Source: Erinaceus europaeus
Taxonomy: Eukaryota > Chordata > Mammalia > Eulipotyphla > Erinaceidae
DNA: 64,000 bases
Reading direction: 5' to 3'
Assembly: GCF_950295315.1 (NCBI RefSeq)
Contig: NW_026647184.1
Location: forward strand, 129,001-193,000
Translations under genes and position numbers: made by a program
Shown here: positions 1 through 7,822 of the stretch, one piece after another
How positions within the stretch are numbered: the stretch's first letter is position 1
How the letters are laid out: each line of letters begins with the position of its first letter
The notes under the pieces: model-generated
Told to the model about the DNA's origin: nothing
Databases searched by the model: none
Seen by the model: only the letters and a program-made list of their open reading frames with translations

Positions 1-1201
1 GACCTCCTGACCCCTGGATAGCTGTGCTCCTAGTTGGGCGGCCCTTCTGGCCAGTGGTGAAAATATTCCCTAGATACAAGAAAGAACTTCAGGTTTCAAA
101 GGGATTTGAAACACCATGAGGCACTTGGAAAAGACATTTCACAGCCATCAAAACACCCTCTTTCTGAACACTGGAAGCTTCCGTTTTGCATGGGAAATCT
201 GGACACTGGTGTGGCCATCAGTACCACAGATCCTTTCCATTTGGCTTAATAGAGGGAAAGCACAGTGTGTGTGCCAGGGGGATCGAGTTTCACTTCCCTT
301 GACCGGGGCTCTCATGGAATAAGGACAAGGATGCTGTGCAGGAAGGTGAGGAGGGCTGCATTGAGGCTGAGTGTCAGCCTCAGGGCCCTGGAGAATGGCA
401 GTCAAGCACAGAGGGCCTGGACAGCTGCAGCTGGAGATGGACATATGCCTGGAACCTGCAGCAGCAACGCTGTCTCCGCAGTTCCCCTCTGTACTACACC
501 ATGTGCAGGAGACTTAATAATCCAAAGGGCAAAGAAAGGAAAATTTCAACACCAGGAAGGCTGAGTTCACGATGCATGCACTGACTTCCAGTAAGGGCCC
601 AGTGAAGAAGGCACGTAGAGACAGTCAGAGAGACAGAATGTCAGAGACAGACAAGGACTGAAATTCTGGCCCTGTGTTGATCAGTGCAAGAGCACTGAAG
701 ACAAACCCTCCATGCCCATGCATACTTCTTACAAGTGGCATTGCTATTTTATGTTTGTGAGGAAAGGTAACACTTAGAACATCTAGGTCTTAGCCACTCT
801 GAGAAGCAACCCTTGGCCGGCAGCCCACTCTCCAAAACTGCCCTCGCCTCTCCAAATTCGAAGTAAGCATAGTGATCCTCCAACCAAGATGCAGGCTGGC
901 GTATTGCATCTCCCTGGTCCAGCCTCAGCCTGTTCTGTGTGCAGGGAACTGCACTATGTCTATTTCTTCTTTGATTTACAGTTTTGGGATAAGACTCGGT
1001 GGACAAAAGGAGCAAGAGGGAAGTAGATGATTTGGCAGTGGTAGTTTGTGCTGAGAGAGATTTGTAGAGTGATATACGATATGGCTCTGTGAGATGTCTC
1101 TCATGACTGTGGCTCAGAAGGGCCAGGTGTATCCACATTGCTACCCTAATCCAGAGCTGTGCAGGTCTCTAGCTAAAAAATATTTTCAGACCTCTACATG
1201 T

Positions 1202-1204
<3 letters not shown>
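1..1204. other. 5' spacer of the unit, no gene
   Basis: Non-repetitive mixed-composition sequence found at the start of every unit. Open frames here (a 129-residue minus-strand frame among them) keep their length across units, but they resemble nothing I know. A donor-like AAG|GTGAGG lies near 344-351. A long pyrimidine run followed by TTTACAG, acceptor-like, ends at 981. These could be splice sites of a non-coding transcript; the sequence alone cannot show that they are used. Confidence 0.5.
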
Positions 1205-1205
<1 letters not shown>

Positions 1206-1285
<80 letters not shown>

Positions 1286-1286
1286 C
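1206..1286. repeat. (TA)n(GA)n compound microsatellite, unit 1
   Basis: About 40 bp of TA then about 40 bp of GA with one AAAG interruption. Confidence 0.95.
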
Positions 1287-1287
1287 A

Positions 1288-1708
1288 CTGATGTAGTCAT
1301 TTTCTACAATGGATTCGATGTGACATTCACACAATTGATTGCTAAAACCTGGAGAGAAACTTTGCATCAGGAAAAGAATTGTCCAAAGGAATAAAATCTC
1401 CAAATCATTAGCTATATGCAGCTCCAACGGGACCGAGCGAAAAAGGCTCGAGAAGGAACTCATCCAGGAGACTCTCCACATGGACAGGCACCACAGGTTT
1501 CCTAGTCTGGCAACACAAACAGGGCAGCTGCTAGTTCCCAGTGCAAGCCTCAGGGCAAAAACCTCTCCCTCTTCAGTGTCTTTACATCTGAAAAGAAGAA
1601 AAGTGACCAAGGGCCAAGGAGAGCTGCCCTGGTGTCAATATTGAGCTGTAAATCAGAATGTGCCAAGTGTTTTGCACAAAATCACCTGTGCCACAGTGAT
1701 TCTGTTGT
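1288..1708. other. Spacer between (TA)n(GA)n and (CT)n(CA)n tracts
   Basis: Unique sequence present in every complete unit. It contains a plus-strand frame of about 101 residues with the same length in all eight copies, but that frame has no upstream ATG and no recognisable domain. I treat it as non-coding. Confidence 0.45.
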
Positions 1709-1731
1709 TCTCTCTCTCTCTCCCTCCCTCA

Positions 1732-1763
<32 letters not shown>
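1709..1763. repeat. (CT)n-CCCT-(CA)n tract, unit 1
   Basis: CT run, two CCCT steps, then (CA)n, about 110 bp before the CCAAT array. Confidence 0.95.
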
Positions 1764-1765
<2 letters not shown>

Positions 1766-1875
1766 TCCACAGAGGCACAGGCACAAACGGAGTTATACAC
1801 ATGCGCACTGGACAGCTTCTGCAAGGCAGGGCCCTGGGCTGAACCCTGCTTCGCATTTCCTGGAAGCACGCCCAG

Positions 1876-2640
1876 CCTTTTAAGGCCAGCTCTGAGCTCC
1901 CATTGGCGGGATTCCTTCAGAAGGCCTGCCCACAGGGCGCCAGCCAGGCTCTGATAGGCCAGAGGCCTAGGCCACGCCCAGAACCCCACCAGCAATCTCA
2001 TTGGCCAGTGTGCTTGGACACGCCCAGGAGGGTCCGGGCCTCTAGTCAGTGATTGGCCAGCGGCCTTGAGCACCGCCCACACGGCCCTGCAGCACGCTGA
2101 TTGGGCAGCCTCCGGAAGGCTCGCCCACCAGCCACTTCCGCTCGACTCTGATTGGCCTGGTGTCCCAGGGACACGCCCCCAGCCAGCCTTCTCTTGGCTC
2201 CCATTGGCGGGCTGCTGTCTGAGGGGCGCCCTCTGATAGGCCAGTTCCTAAGGCACGCCCAGGAAGGTCACCGCCCTTGCCCCATGATTGGCCAGCCTCC
2301 TGGGCTCCGCCCACGAGGCCCGCCCCAGGCGCTCATTGGACAGCCTCACGAGTGCCCGCCCCCCAGGCACTTCCGCTGGACCCTGATTGGCTGACCTCCA
2401 GGGGTACGCCCACCCAGAGCCAGCACCCAGGCTCTCATTGGTGGGCTGCTCTCTGAGGCCCGCCCACGCAACTCCTCCTCTGTTCTCATTGGCCAGCTCT
2501 TGCTTCACGCCCCTGAGGGTGACGTTCCTCCTCTCTGATTGGCCAGCTGTCTCTATGAATACCCACTGGGCCCTCCCCTCAGGCTCATTGGGCACGGGCT
2601 CTGAGGCCCGCCCCCGGGGACTTTCTGCCATCCTCTGAAG
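1876..2640. promoter_or_regulatory. Phased CCAAT/GC-box array, unit 1
   Basis: Promoter-like module. It opens with CCTTTTAAGG (1876-1885), which fits the CArG consensus CC(A/T)6GG. Fifteen CCAAT-type elements follow, all with ATTGG on the plus strand, at 1902, 1954, 2000, 2052, 2100, 2151, 2203, 2236, 2287, 2335, 2386, 2437, 2488, 2538 and 2587; those at 1954 and 2236 are ATAGG. Spacing is 46-52 bp except one 33-bp step. CGCCC or CCGCCC boxes sit between most of them. Also present are ACTTCCG (ETS-type) at 2134-2140 and 2369-2375, and TGACGTT (CRE half-site) at 2520-2526. ATTGG is the NF-Y core and GC boxes bind Sp/KLF proteins. Promoter activity and direction are inferred. It evolved as a ~51-bp minisatellite. 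Confidence 0.75.
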
Positions 2641-2815
2641 GCCCTGTTTCGGCAAACACGACCCCCACAGCTCCTGTCTGGGCCCATCCTTAGGACACTG
2701 CCTGCCTGCGCTAGGCTGGCCATGCTCTTGGGGCACACCCAGAAACACTGTCGCCACTCTCCTAGCCCAGTGCCTCAGGGCACTTGCCCCATGGAGTATT
2801 AGTCCCGCCCTGGTG

Positions 2816-2829
2816 CTGCCCTCTTGTGG
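2816..2829 (-). promoter_or_regulatory. CTCF-like motif 1, unit 1
   Basis: On the minus strand this reads CCACAAGAGGGCAG, matching 13 of 14 positions of the vertebrate CTCF core CCASYAGRKGGCRS; only the Y position differs (A). It lies 229 bp past the last CCAAT element. The flanking CAGCAGAATGCAGCTGAGC is repeated beside motif 2, so the two sites are a local duplication. Binding in vivo is not shown. Confidence 0.7.
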
Positions 2830-3062
2830 ACACCCAGCAGAATGCAGCTGAGCACAGGGATTCACAAGCTCCCAGTAGAGTCATCCCAGGCAAAGAGAGA
2901 AACCCCTTCCACTTGCAAAGCCAAATGGGGGATCCCCCCACCCCACAGGAAAGAACAGATGTCTAGGGCACTCTATGTCAATTTCAACCCTGCTGTCCAC
3001 GGGACACAAATCCTAGAGTTCTCCTCATTCCACAGAATCACTACACTCAACTATGGTCTTTG

Positions 3063-3076
3063 CCGCCACCTTGTGG
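3063..3076 (-). promoter_or_regulatory. CTCF-like motif 2, unit 1
   Basis: The minus strand reads CCACAAGGTGGCGG, 13 of 14 against the CTCF core and in the same orientation as motif 1, 247 bp away. The overlapping AAGGTGGCGGC is one base from the YY1 core AAGATGGCGGC. The flanking 28 bp (3073-3100) matches 2826-2853 at 26 positions. Confidence 0.68.
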
Positions 3077-3305
3077 ACATACAGCAGAATGCAGCTGAGC
3101 TCCCCATGCCACTCCTCTTTGAGTCTACCCAGAAAATTACACACAGCATGGGAATAGCAAAGGAAAGAACCCATCTGAGGACCACCTGGGAGAATGCACA
3201 ACAGAGTCCACAATCCAATGTGCCAATTCATACTTGAAAAACCACTTGTGCAGTGGAAACTTCCTTTGTCATAACACAACCCAGTTCCTAAGTCCCTGTG
3301 TCAGG

Positions 3306-3311
3306 AATAAA
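3306..3311 (+). terminator. Candidate poly(A) signal AATAAA
   Basis: Canonical AATAAA about 0.7 kb downstream of the CCAAT array, present at the same place in the other units. AATAAA is common in AT-rich DNA, so use is speculative. Confidence 0.2.
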
Positions 3312-3354
3312 GAAACAACAGCGGTAATCTTAACTGAAACACACTTATGCACAC

Positions 3355-3356
<2 letters not shown>

Positions 3357-3386
<30 letters not shown>
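3357..3386. repeat. (CA)n tract after CTCF-like pair, unit 1
   Basis: Pure CA run of about 15 repeats. Confidence 0.95.
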
Positions 3387-3388
<2 letters not shown>

Positions 3389-4000
3389 TCCCACAGAGAC
3401 GTACACACTTGTCCCAAAAATAACTTGGATTGGAGTTGCTGTTTTGCACCCTCGCAAAAGGTCAAAGTTTCATGGGTGGAAGGGAGAAGTGTTAAGTGTA
3501 TGGCATATGAAGGTGAGAAATGCCTAGAGCAGATCGATAGTTACATGGACAACGAAGGGAGCATCGGTTGGAGGGACAGCTGGTGGAGCTGCCAGGGAAC
3601 TATGTGGAATCCCAGGACCCTGTTTTGAGCCCCGGGTCACACTTACCCAGCTAGGGAAAAGCTGGGCTAGTGACAAATCAGAGCTGCAGATGCCTCTCTG
3701 TCTCTCTTCCTGCTTGGGCCCTGCTCTCTCAATTTATGACTGTTTGCTTCTCCTCAATAAGAAAGTTACAAAGGATGTACAGAAATACAGGGGTAGTGGG
3801 AAAAATTACCCCCCCGTGCCCACTATTATATGGAACTGTTGACTGTAAACCATTCATCCCCCAAGAAAGAACAGAATAAATATTTGTGAGGTTAAAAACC
3901 TTGTAGGTTAAATAGTGAACATTCTCTAGCGCCATGCAATACTAATCCATTGTGCATTGGATGTCACTGTCAAAAACAGTGCAGTAGCAGTTGTAGTAGC
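3387..4000. other. Spacer between (CA)n and the S1-S3 block
   Basis: Non-coding by appearance. It holds a donor-like AAG|GTGAGA at 3510-3517, a C homopolymer near 3809-3815 whose length varies among units (6, 7 or 9), and an AATAAA at 3875-3880. The C-run length is a useful lineage marker: seven in units 1 and 6, nine in units 3, 4, 7 and 8, six in units 2 and 5. Confidence 0.45.
3875..3880 (+). terminator. Candidate poly(A) signal AATAAA
   Basis: Canonical AATAAA followed within 10 bp by a T/G-rich stretch (TATTTGTGAGGTT), as in many vertebrate 3' ends. It is conserved at the same place across units and would end a plus-strand transcript about 1.2 kb past the promoter-like array. Unproven. 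Confidence 0.25.
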
Positions 4001-4996
4001 GTGTAGTATCTGCAAAAGGAAATGTATTGTGTGTCAAAAGTTCCCTTCAATTATAAGAGAAAATCTATCAGGCAGAAGAAATGACCCCTCATGTGATATC
4101 GGACGAAATAAATAAATAAATAAATATGCAAATAAATGGTAATGATCTAAGAGGATTTGAAAAAATAAAAAATAAAAACAAACACCACAGGAAGACCTGA
4201 TGACAGCAGAAATATAGAAAACGTCTGCTGAGAAATAGAGGGCTGCTTCAAAAATTCCCTGACACACAGGGTCCAGGCAAATTACGAATTCCGTGAATGA
4301 AAAGAAACGCATACGATTTGAAGCTTACACTAGAAAATGGAGGCAAGTTCTGTGCTATGATAATTACAATAAGGATACTGATAGAAAGGCTATTGGAAAT
4401 GCTCCTGGAAAGTTTATAATTTATAATTGTAGTGAATCCTGCTCCAACTATGTGACCAATTATTTATGAATAAGGAGGCTATTATAAATGTGGTAATTCT
4501 GCATTCAGATCAAATAAAAAGGTCAACAATTCTAAAAATGTCTGATATATATATATATATATGTATGTATATGTACATATATGTATGTGTATCTTTATTA
4601 TCAACTATGAGGGATACTGGCATGGCTATGAGGAGACAGAGTATGGCTTGTTCCAGAGAGACTTACAAAGCTGAGGCTCCAGAAACCTAGGTGAAATCGC
4701 CAACAAAACAATCCAGAGCTCAGCCGGGCCCTGGTGACTCGCTTTGTATATCTGGGCCTGTCAGTCAAATAATATAAAAGTAAAATATTAATGAGTGCAG
4801 ACAGAATGAGTGAGAGCCTGTGAGAGTCAGAGACAGAGAAGGCAAGAAGAGAAATAGAAGAGTTGGAAAGAGACCAGAAGTCCAAAAGCTCCCACTCTGT
4901 GTTCATACATGACAGGTTCAAACCTGGGTTGTCGAGATTGTAAGGCATCAGTCTCCTGTCCACAGACCCCAGACAACCCCAGCCTTCACCATATGT
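4001..4996. repeat. Subrepeat S1, unit 1
   Basis: First of three diverged tandem copies. It starts GTGTAGTATCTGC and contains, in order, TTCAATTATAAGAG, an (AAAT)n run, GACCTGATGACAGCAG, TTGAAGCTTACACTAG, TTTATAATTGTA, a TA/TG-rich palindromic stretch near 4549-4590, and a tRNA B-box-like GGTTCAAACC at 4915-4924. It ends in CCTTCACC. No A box is evident, so I do not call it a SINE. The TG...CA ends recall an LTR, but no internal ERV sequence is seen. Confidence 0.85.
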
Positions 4997-5989
4997 GTGT
5001 AGTATTTACGACAGGATATGTATTGTGAGTGTAAACTTCCCTTCAATTATAAGAGAAAAATCTATCAAGCAGAAGAATGGACCCCTCATGTAATATAGAA
5101 CCAAATAAATAAATAAATAAATATGCAAATAAATGGGGGTTATCTAGGAGGATTTGAAACAAATGAAAAATAAAAACAAAAAGCACAAGAAGACCTGATG
5201 ACAGCAGAAACATAGAAACCATCTGCTGAGAATCAAGGGCTGCTTCAAAAGTTCCGAGACCCTTCAGAGTCCAGGGAAATTAAGATTTCGGGAGAAAGAA
5301 AAGAAACTCGTATGTATTGAAGCTTACACTAGAGAAAGGAGGCAAGTTCTGTACTATGATAATTAAAATAAGGATGCTGATAGAAATGCTATTAGAAATG
5401 CTACTGGAAGGTTCTATTATTTATAATTGTATTGAATCCTGCTCCAACTATGTGGCCAATTAGTAGGGAAAAAGGAACCTGTTGTAAATGTGTGAATTCT
5501 GATTAAGATCAATTACATAGGTTGACAATTCTAAAAACGACAGAGATATATATGTATATTTATATATGTATATGGATGTATATCTTTATTATAAAGTCTG
5601 AGAGATACTGCCATGGATATGAGGAGACAGAATATGGCTTAAGTCAGAGAGACTTACCAATCAGAGGCTCCAGTAGCCTAGGTGAAATCACAAACAAAAC
5701 CAGCCAGAGCTCAGCAGTGCTCTGGCCACTCTCTTTGTATATCTGGGCCTGTCAATAAAATAAGGATATAAGTAAAATATTCCTGAGTTCAGACAGAGTG
5801 AGAGAGAGCCTGTGAGAGTCAGAGACAGAGATGGCGAGAAGAGAAATAGAAGAGTTGGAAATAGACCAGAAGTCAAAAACCCCCTAGGCTGTGTTCATTC
5901 ATGACAGGTTCAAACCTGGGTTGTAGAGATTGTCACGCAGCAGCTCTAATGCCCACAGACCCCAGACAACCCAAGCCTTCACCATATGT
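4997..5989. repeat. Subrepeat S2, unit 1
   Basis: Second copy of the ~990-bp subrepeat. It has the same marker order as S1, with B-box-like GGTTCAAACC at 5907-5916 and the TA-rich stretch near 5546-5590. It differs from S1 by many substitutions and small indels, far more than whole units differ from each other. Confidence 0.85.
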
Positions 5990-6973
5990 GTGTAGTATTT
6001 GCCCCAGGAAATGTATTGTGCATCAAAAGTTCCCTTCAGTTATAAGAGAAAATCTCTCAAGCAGAAGAAATGATGCCACATGTGATACCTGACTAAATAA
6101 ATAAATATGCAAATAAATGGGGATGATCTAGGAGGACTTGAAACAATAAAAATAAATAAAGACAAAAACCACAAGAAGACCTGATGACAGCAGAAACATA
6201 GAAACCATCTGCTGAGAAACAGAGGGCTGCTTCAAAAATTCCCTAACACTTCAGGGTCCAGGGACATTAAGATTTCTGGAGAAAGAAAACAAACACATAT
6301 GTATTGAAGCTTACACTAGAAAAAGGAGGGAAGATCTGGGCCATGATAATTACAATAAGGATGCTAATAGAAACACGATTAGAAATGCTACTGGAAGGTT
6401 CTATTATTTATAATTGTATTGAATCCTGCTCCAACTATATGGCCAATTATTTCAGAAAAACTAGGCTGTTATAAATGTGGTAATTCTGAAAGAAGGTCAA
6501 ATACATAGGTCGAACATTCTAAAAATGACAGACATATAAATCTATATGTATATATATACATGTATGTATATCTTTATTATAAACTCTGAGTGATACTGGC
6601 ATGGAAATGAGGAGACAGAATATGGCTTGTGTCAGAAAGACTTACAAACTGAGGCTCCAGTAGCCTAGGTGAAATCGCCAACACAACAAGCCAGAGCTCA
6701 GCAGTGCTCTGGTAACTCTCTTTGTCTATCTGGGCCTGTCAGTAAAATAAGAATCTAAGTAAAATATTAATGAGTGAAGACAGAGTGTGTGAGAGCATGT
6801 GAGAGTTAGAGATAGAGAAGGCGAGAAGAGAAATAGATGAGTTGGAAAGAGACCAGAATTCAAAAACCTCCTACACTGTGTTCATTGATGACAGGTTCAA
6901 ACCTGGCTTGTAGAGATTGTAAGGCAGCAGCTCTCATGCCCACAGACCCCAGACAGCCCCAGCCTTCACCATA
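5990..6973. repeat. Subrepeat S3, unit 1
   Basis: Third copy of the ~990-bp subrepeat, with B-box-like GGTTCAAACC at 6894-6903 and the TA-rich stretch near 6534-6575. It ends at CCTTCACCATA just before the (GT)n tract. A short segment here (CACTGTG, near 6874) is lost in units 3, 6 and 7. Confidence 0.85.
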
Positions 6974-6997
6974 GGCTCTACTACCAACCTGACAGTA

Positions 6998-6998
<1 letters not shown>

Positions 6999-7030
<32 letters not shown>

Positions 7031-7056
7031 TGTCTGTTTGTGTGTGTCTGTGTGTG
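6999..7056. repeat. (GT)n tract after S3, unit 1
   Basis: (GT)n with CTGTCTGTTT interruptions, opposite in strand sense to the (CA)n tracts on the other side of S1-S3. Confidence 0.95.
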
Positions 7057-7822
7057 CTCAGAGATCACCTGTAGTAGTCTCAGAGCATGGGTGGCAAGGG
7101 AGCCAGCCTCTCCTGCAACTTATGTACAGAGAACCTATCTGGTCAGGGCAAGCCAGCTAGCCCAGATTGTGGCTAAGCAAGAATGCATATGCAAAGGGAC
7201 TCTCATGTCTCACTCTCCTGAGTTCCGAATCAATGCCATGCCTCACTATGATCCAAACACTGCCAATGGGGGAAGCTGGGGCACCCCTCAGAATTCAGGG
7301 GCTTGAGCCTGTCCAGTCACGTTTGGCTGCCTACTCAGCCTCCAGGCTCTCAGTCCACTGCTCAGGGCAGCAGATTACAAGCCCAGAAAGTACCCAGAAA
7401 GGGCTGTGATTCCACTTAGATGAGAAGTGTGTGGAACCAAACAATAGTGGATGAACCCGGCCCCTTACACCTACCCTTTGGGTCCTGCTAAGGCAATTGC
7501 TCCTGTGGCCTCACATCCCTGATCATGGTGTCCTGGTGTCCACACATCACACTCAGAGAGATTCCCAGAAGTAGGCTTGCATGAGTGTCCCATACAATGT
7601 CGCTCTGCTTGCAGGAAGCACAAACTCCCCGGGCCCTTGCTATGTACAGACAAAAAATGATGGATGCCTCCATTGGCCAAATTAGGGGCTTCCAGTCAAG
7701 ATCACAGCCCCGACCCTCACCTGAGGGCCTGGCTGCTGCTAATCAAGGCAATTGGAAACACCTTTTACACTTGGGCCCTGAGGACATACTCAGGAATCCC
7801 TCCAGGAGCTAGCAGGCTGGAA
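7057..7822. other. 3' spacer of the unit with CCAAT and GC-type boxes
   Basis: Unique sequence closing each unit. It contains ATTGGCC at 7672-7678 and, about 35 bp on, a GC box: CCCCGCCCC in units 2-8 (for example 15503-15511), damaged to CCCCGACCC in unit 1. This may be a minor NF-Y/Sp1-type element separate from the main array. No supportable open reading frame. Confidence 0.4.

Larger units (their letters stand above)
1..7822. repeat. Macrosatellite unit 1 (7822 bp)
   Basis: Complete tandem unit. The phase is set arbitrarily at the window start; the same sequence recurs at 7823. It is the reference for the internal order: spacer, (TA)n(GA)n, (CT)n(CA)n, CCAAT/GC array, two CTCF-like motifs, (CA)n, spacer, three ~990-bp subrepeats, (GT)n, spacer. 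Diagnostic variants include AAGTAAGCATAGTGATCCTCC-type bases near 860-880 and a CTTAATAA variant near 513, both shared only with unit 6; ATAATATAAAAGTAAAAT near 4771 shared with unit 5; and private changes near 7410-7440. All open frames are short, unlike known proteins, and many need non-ATG starts, so I call no gene. Confidence 0.97.

Noticed and set aside
749..1138. 129-residue minus-strand frame present in all units
   Set aside because: Constant length follows from near-identical DNA. Differences between units are often amino-acid changing, and nothing in it resembles a known protein.
1194..1610. Minus-strand frame with serine-leucine and tyrosine-isoleucine runs
   Set aside because: The runs are simply translations of the (GA)n and (TA)n microsatellites.
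1339..1644. 101-residue plus-strand frame present in all complete units
   Set aside because: It begins at TTG rather than ATG and has no recognisable domain; recent shared ancestry of the units explains its conservation.
2248..2865. 205-residue minus-strand open frame over the CCAAT array
   Set aside because: It is open because the ~51-bp module is 17 codons long and lacks stops in that frame. A net 1-bp loss in units 4, 7 and 8 breaks it, and the product is a low-complexity periodic sequence with no known domain.
2824..3237. 137-residue plus-strand frame over the CTCF-like pair
   Set aside because: Begins at TTG within the CTCF-like motif. Units differ by several replacement changes with no sign of codon-level constraint.
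4107..4138. Poly(A) signal cluster in the (AAAT)n run
   Set aside because: AATAAA-like hexamers arise automatically from the AAAT simple repeat; no G/T-rich downstream element stands out.
4001..6973. Endogenous retrovirus with three LTRs
   Set aside because: TG/CA-like ends alone are weak. There is no primer-binding site, polypurine tract or gag/pol-like frame, and the three copies abut directly.
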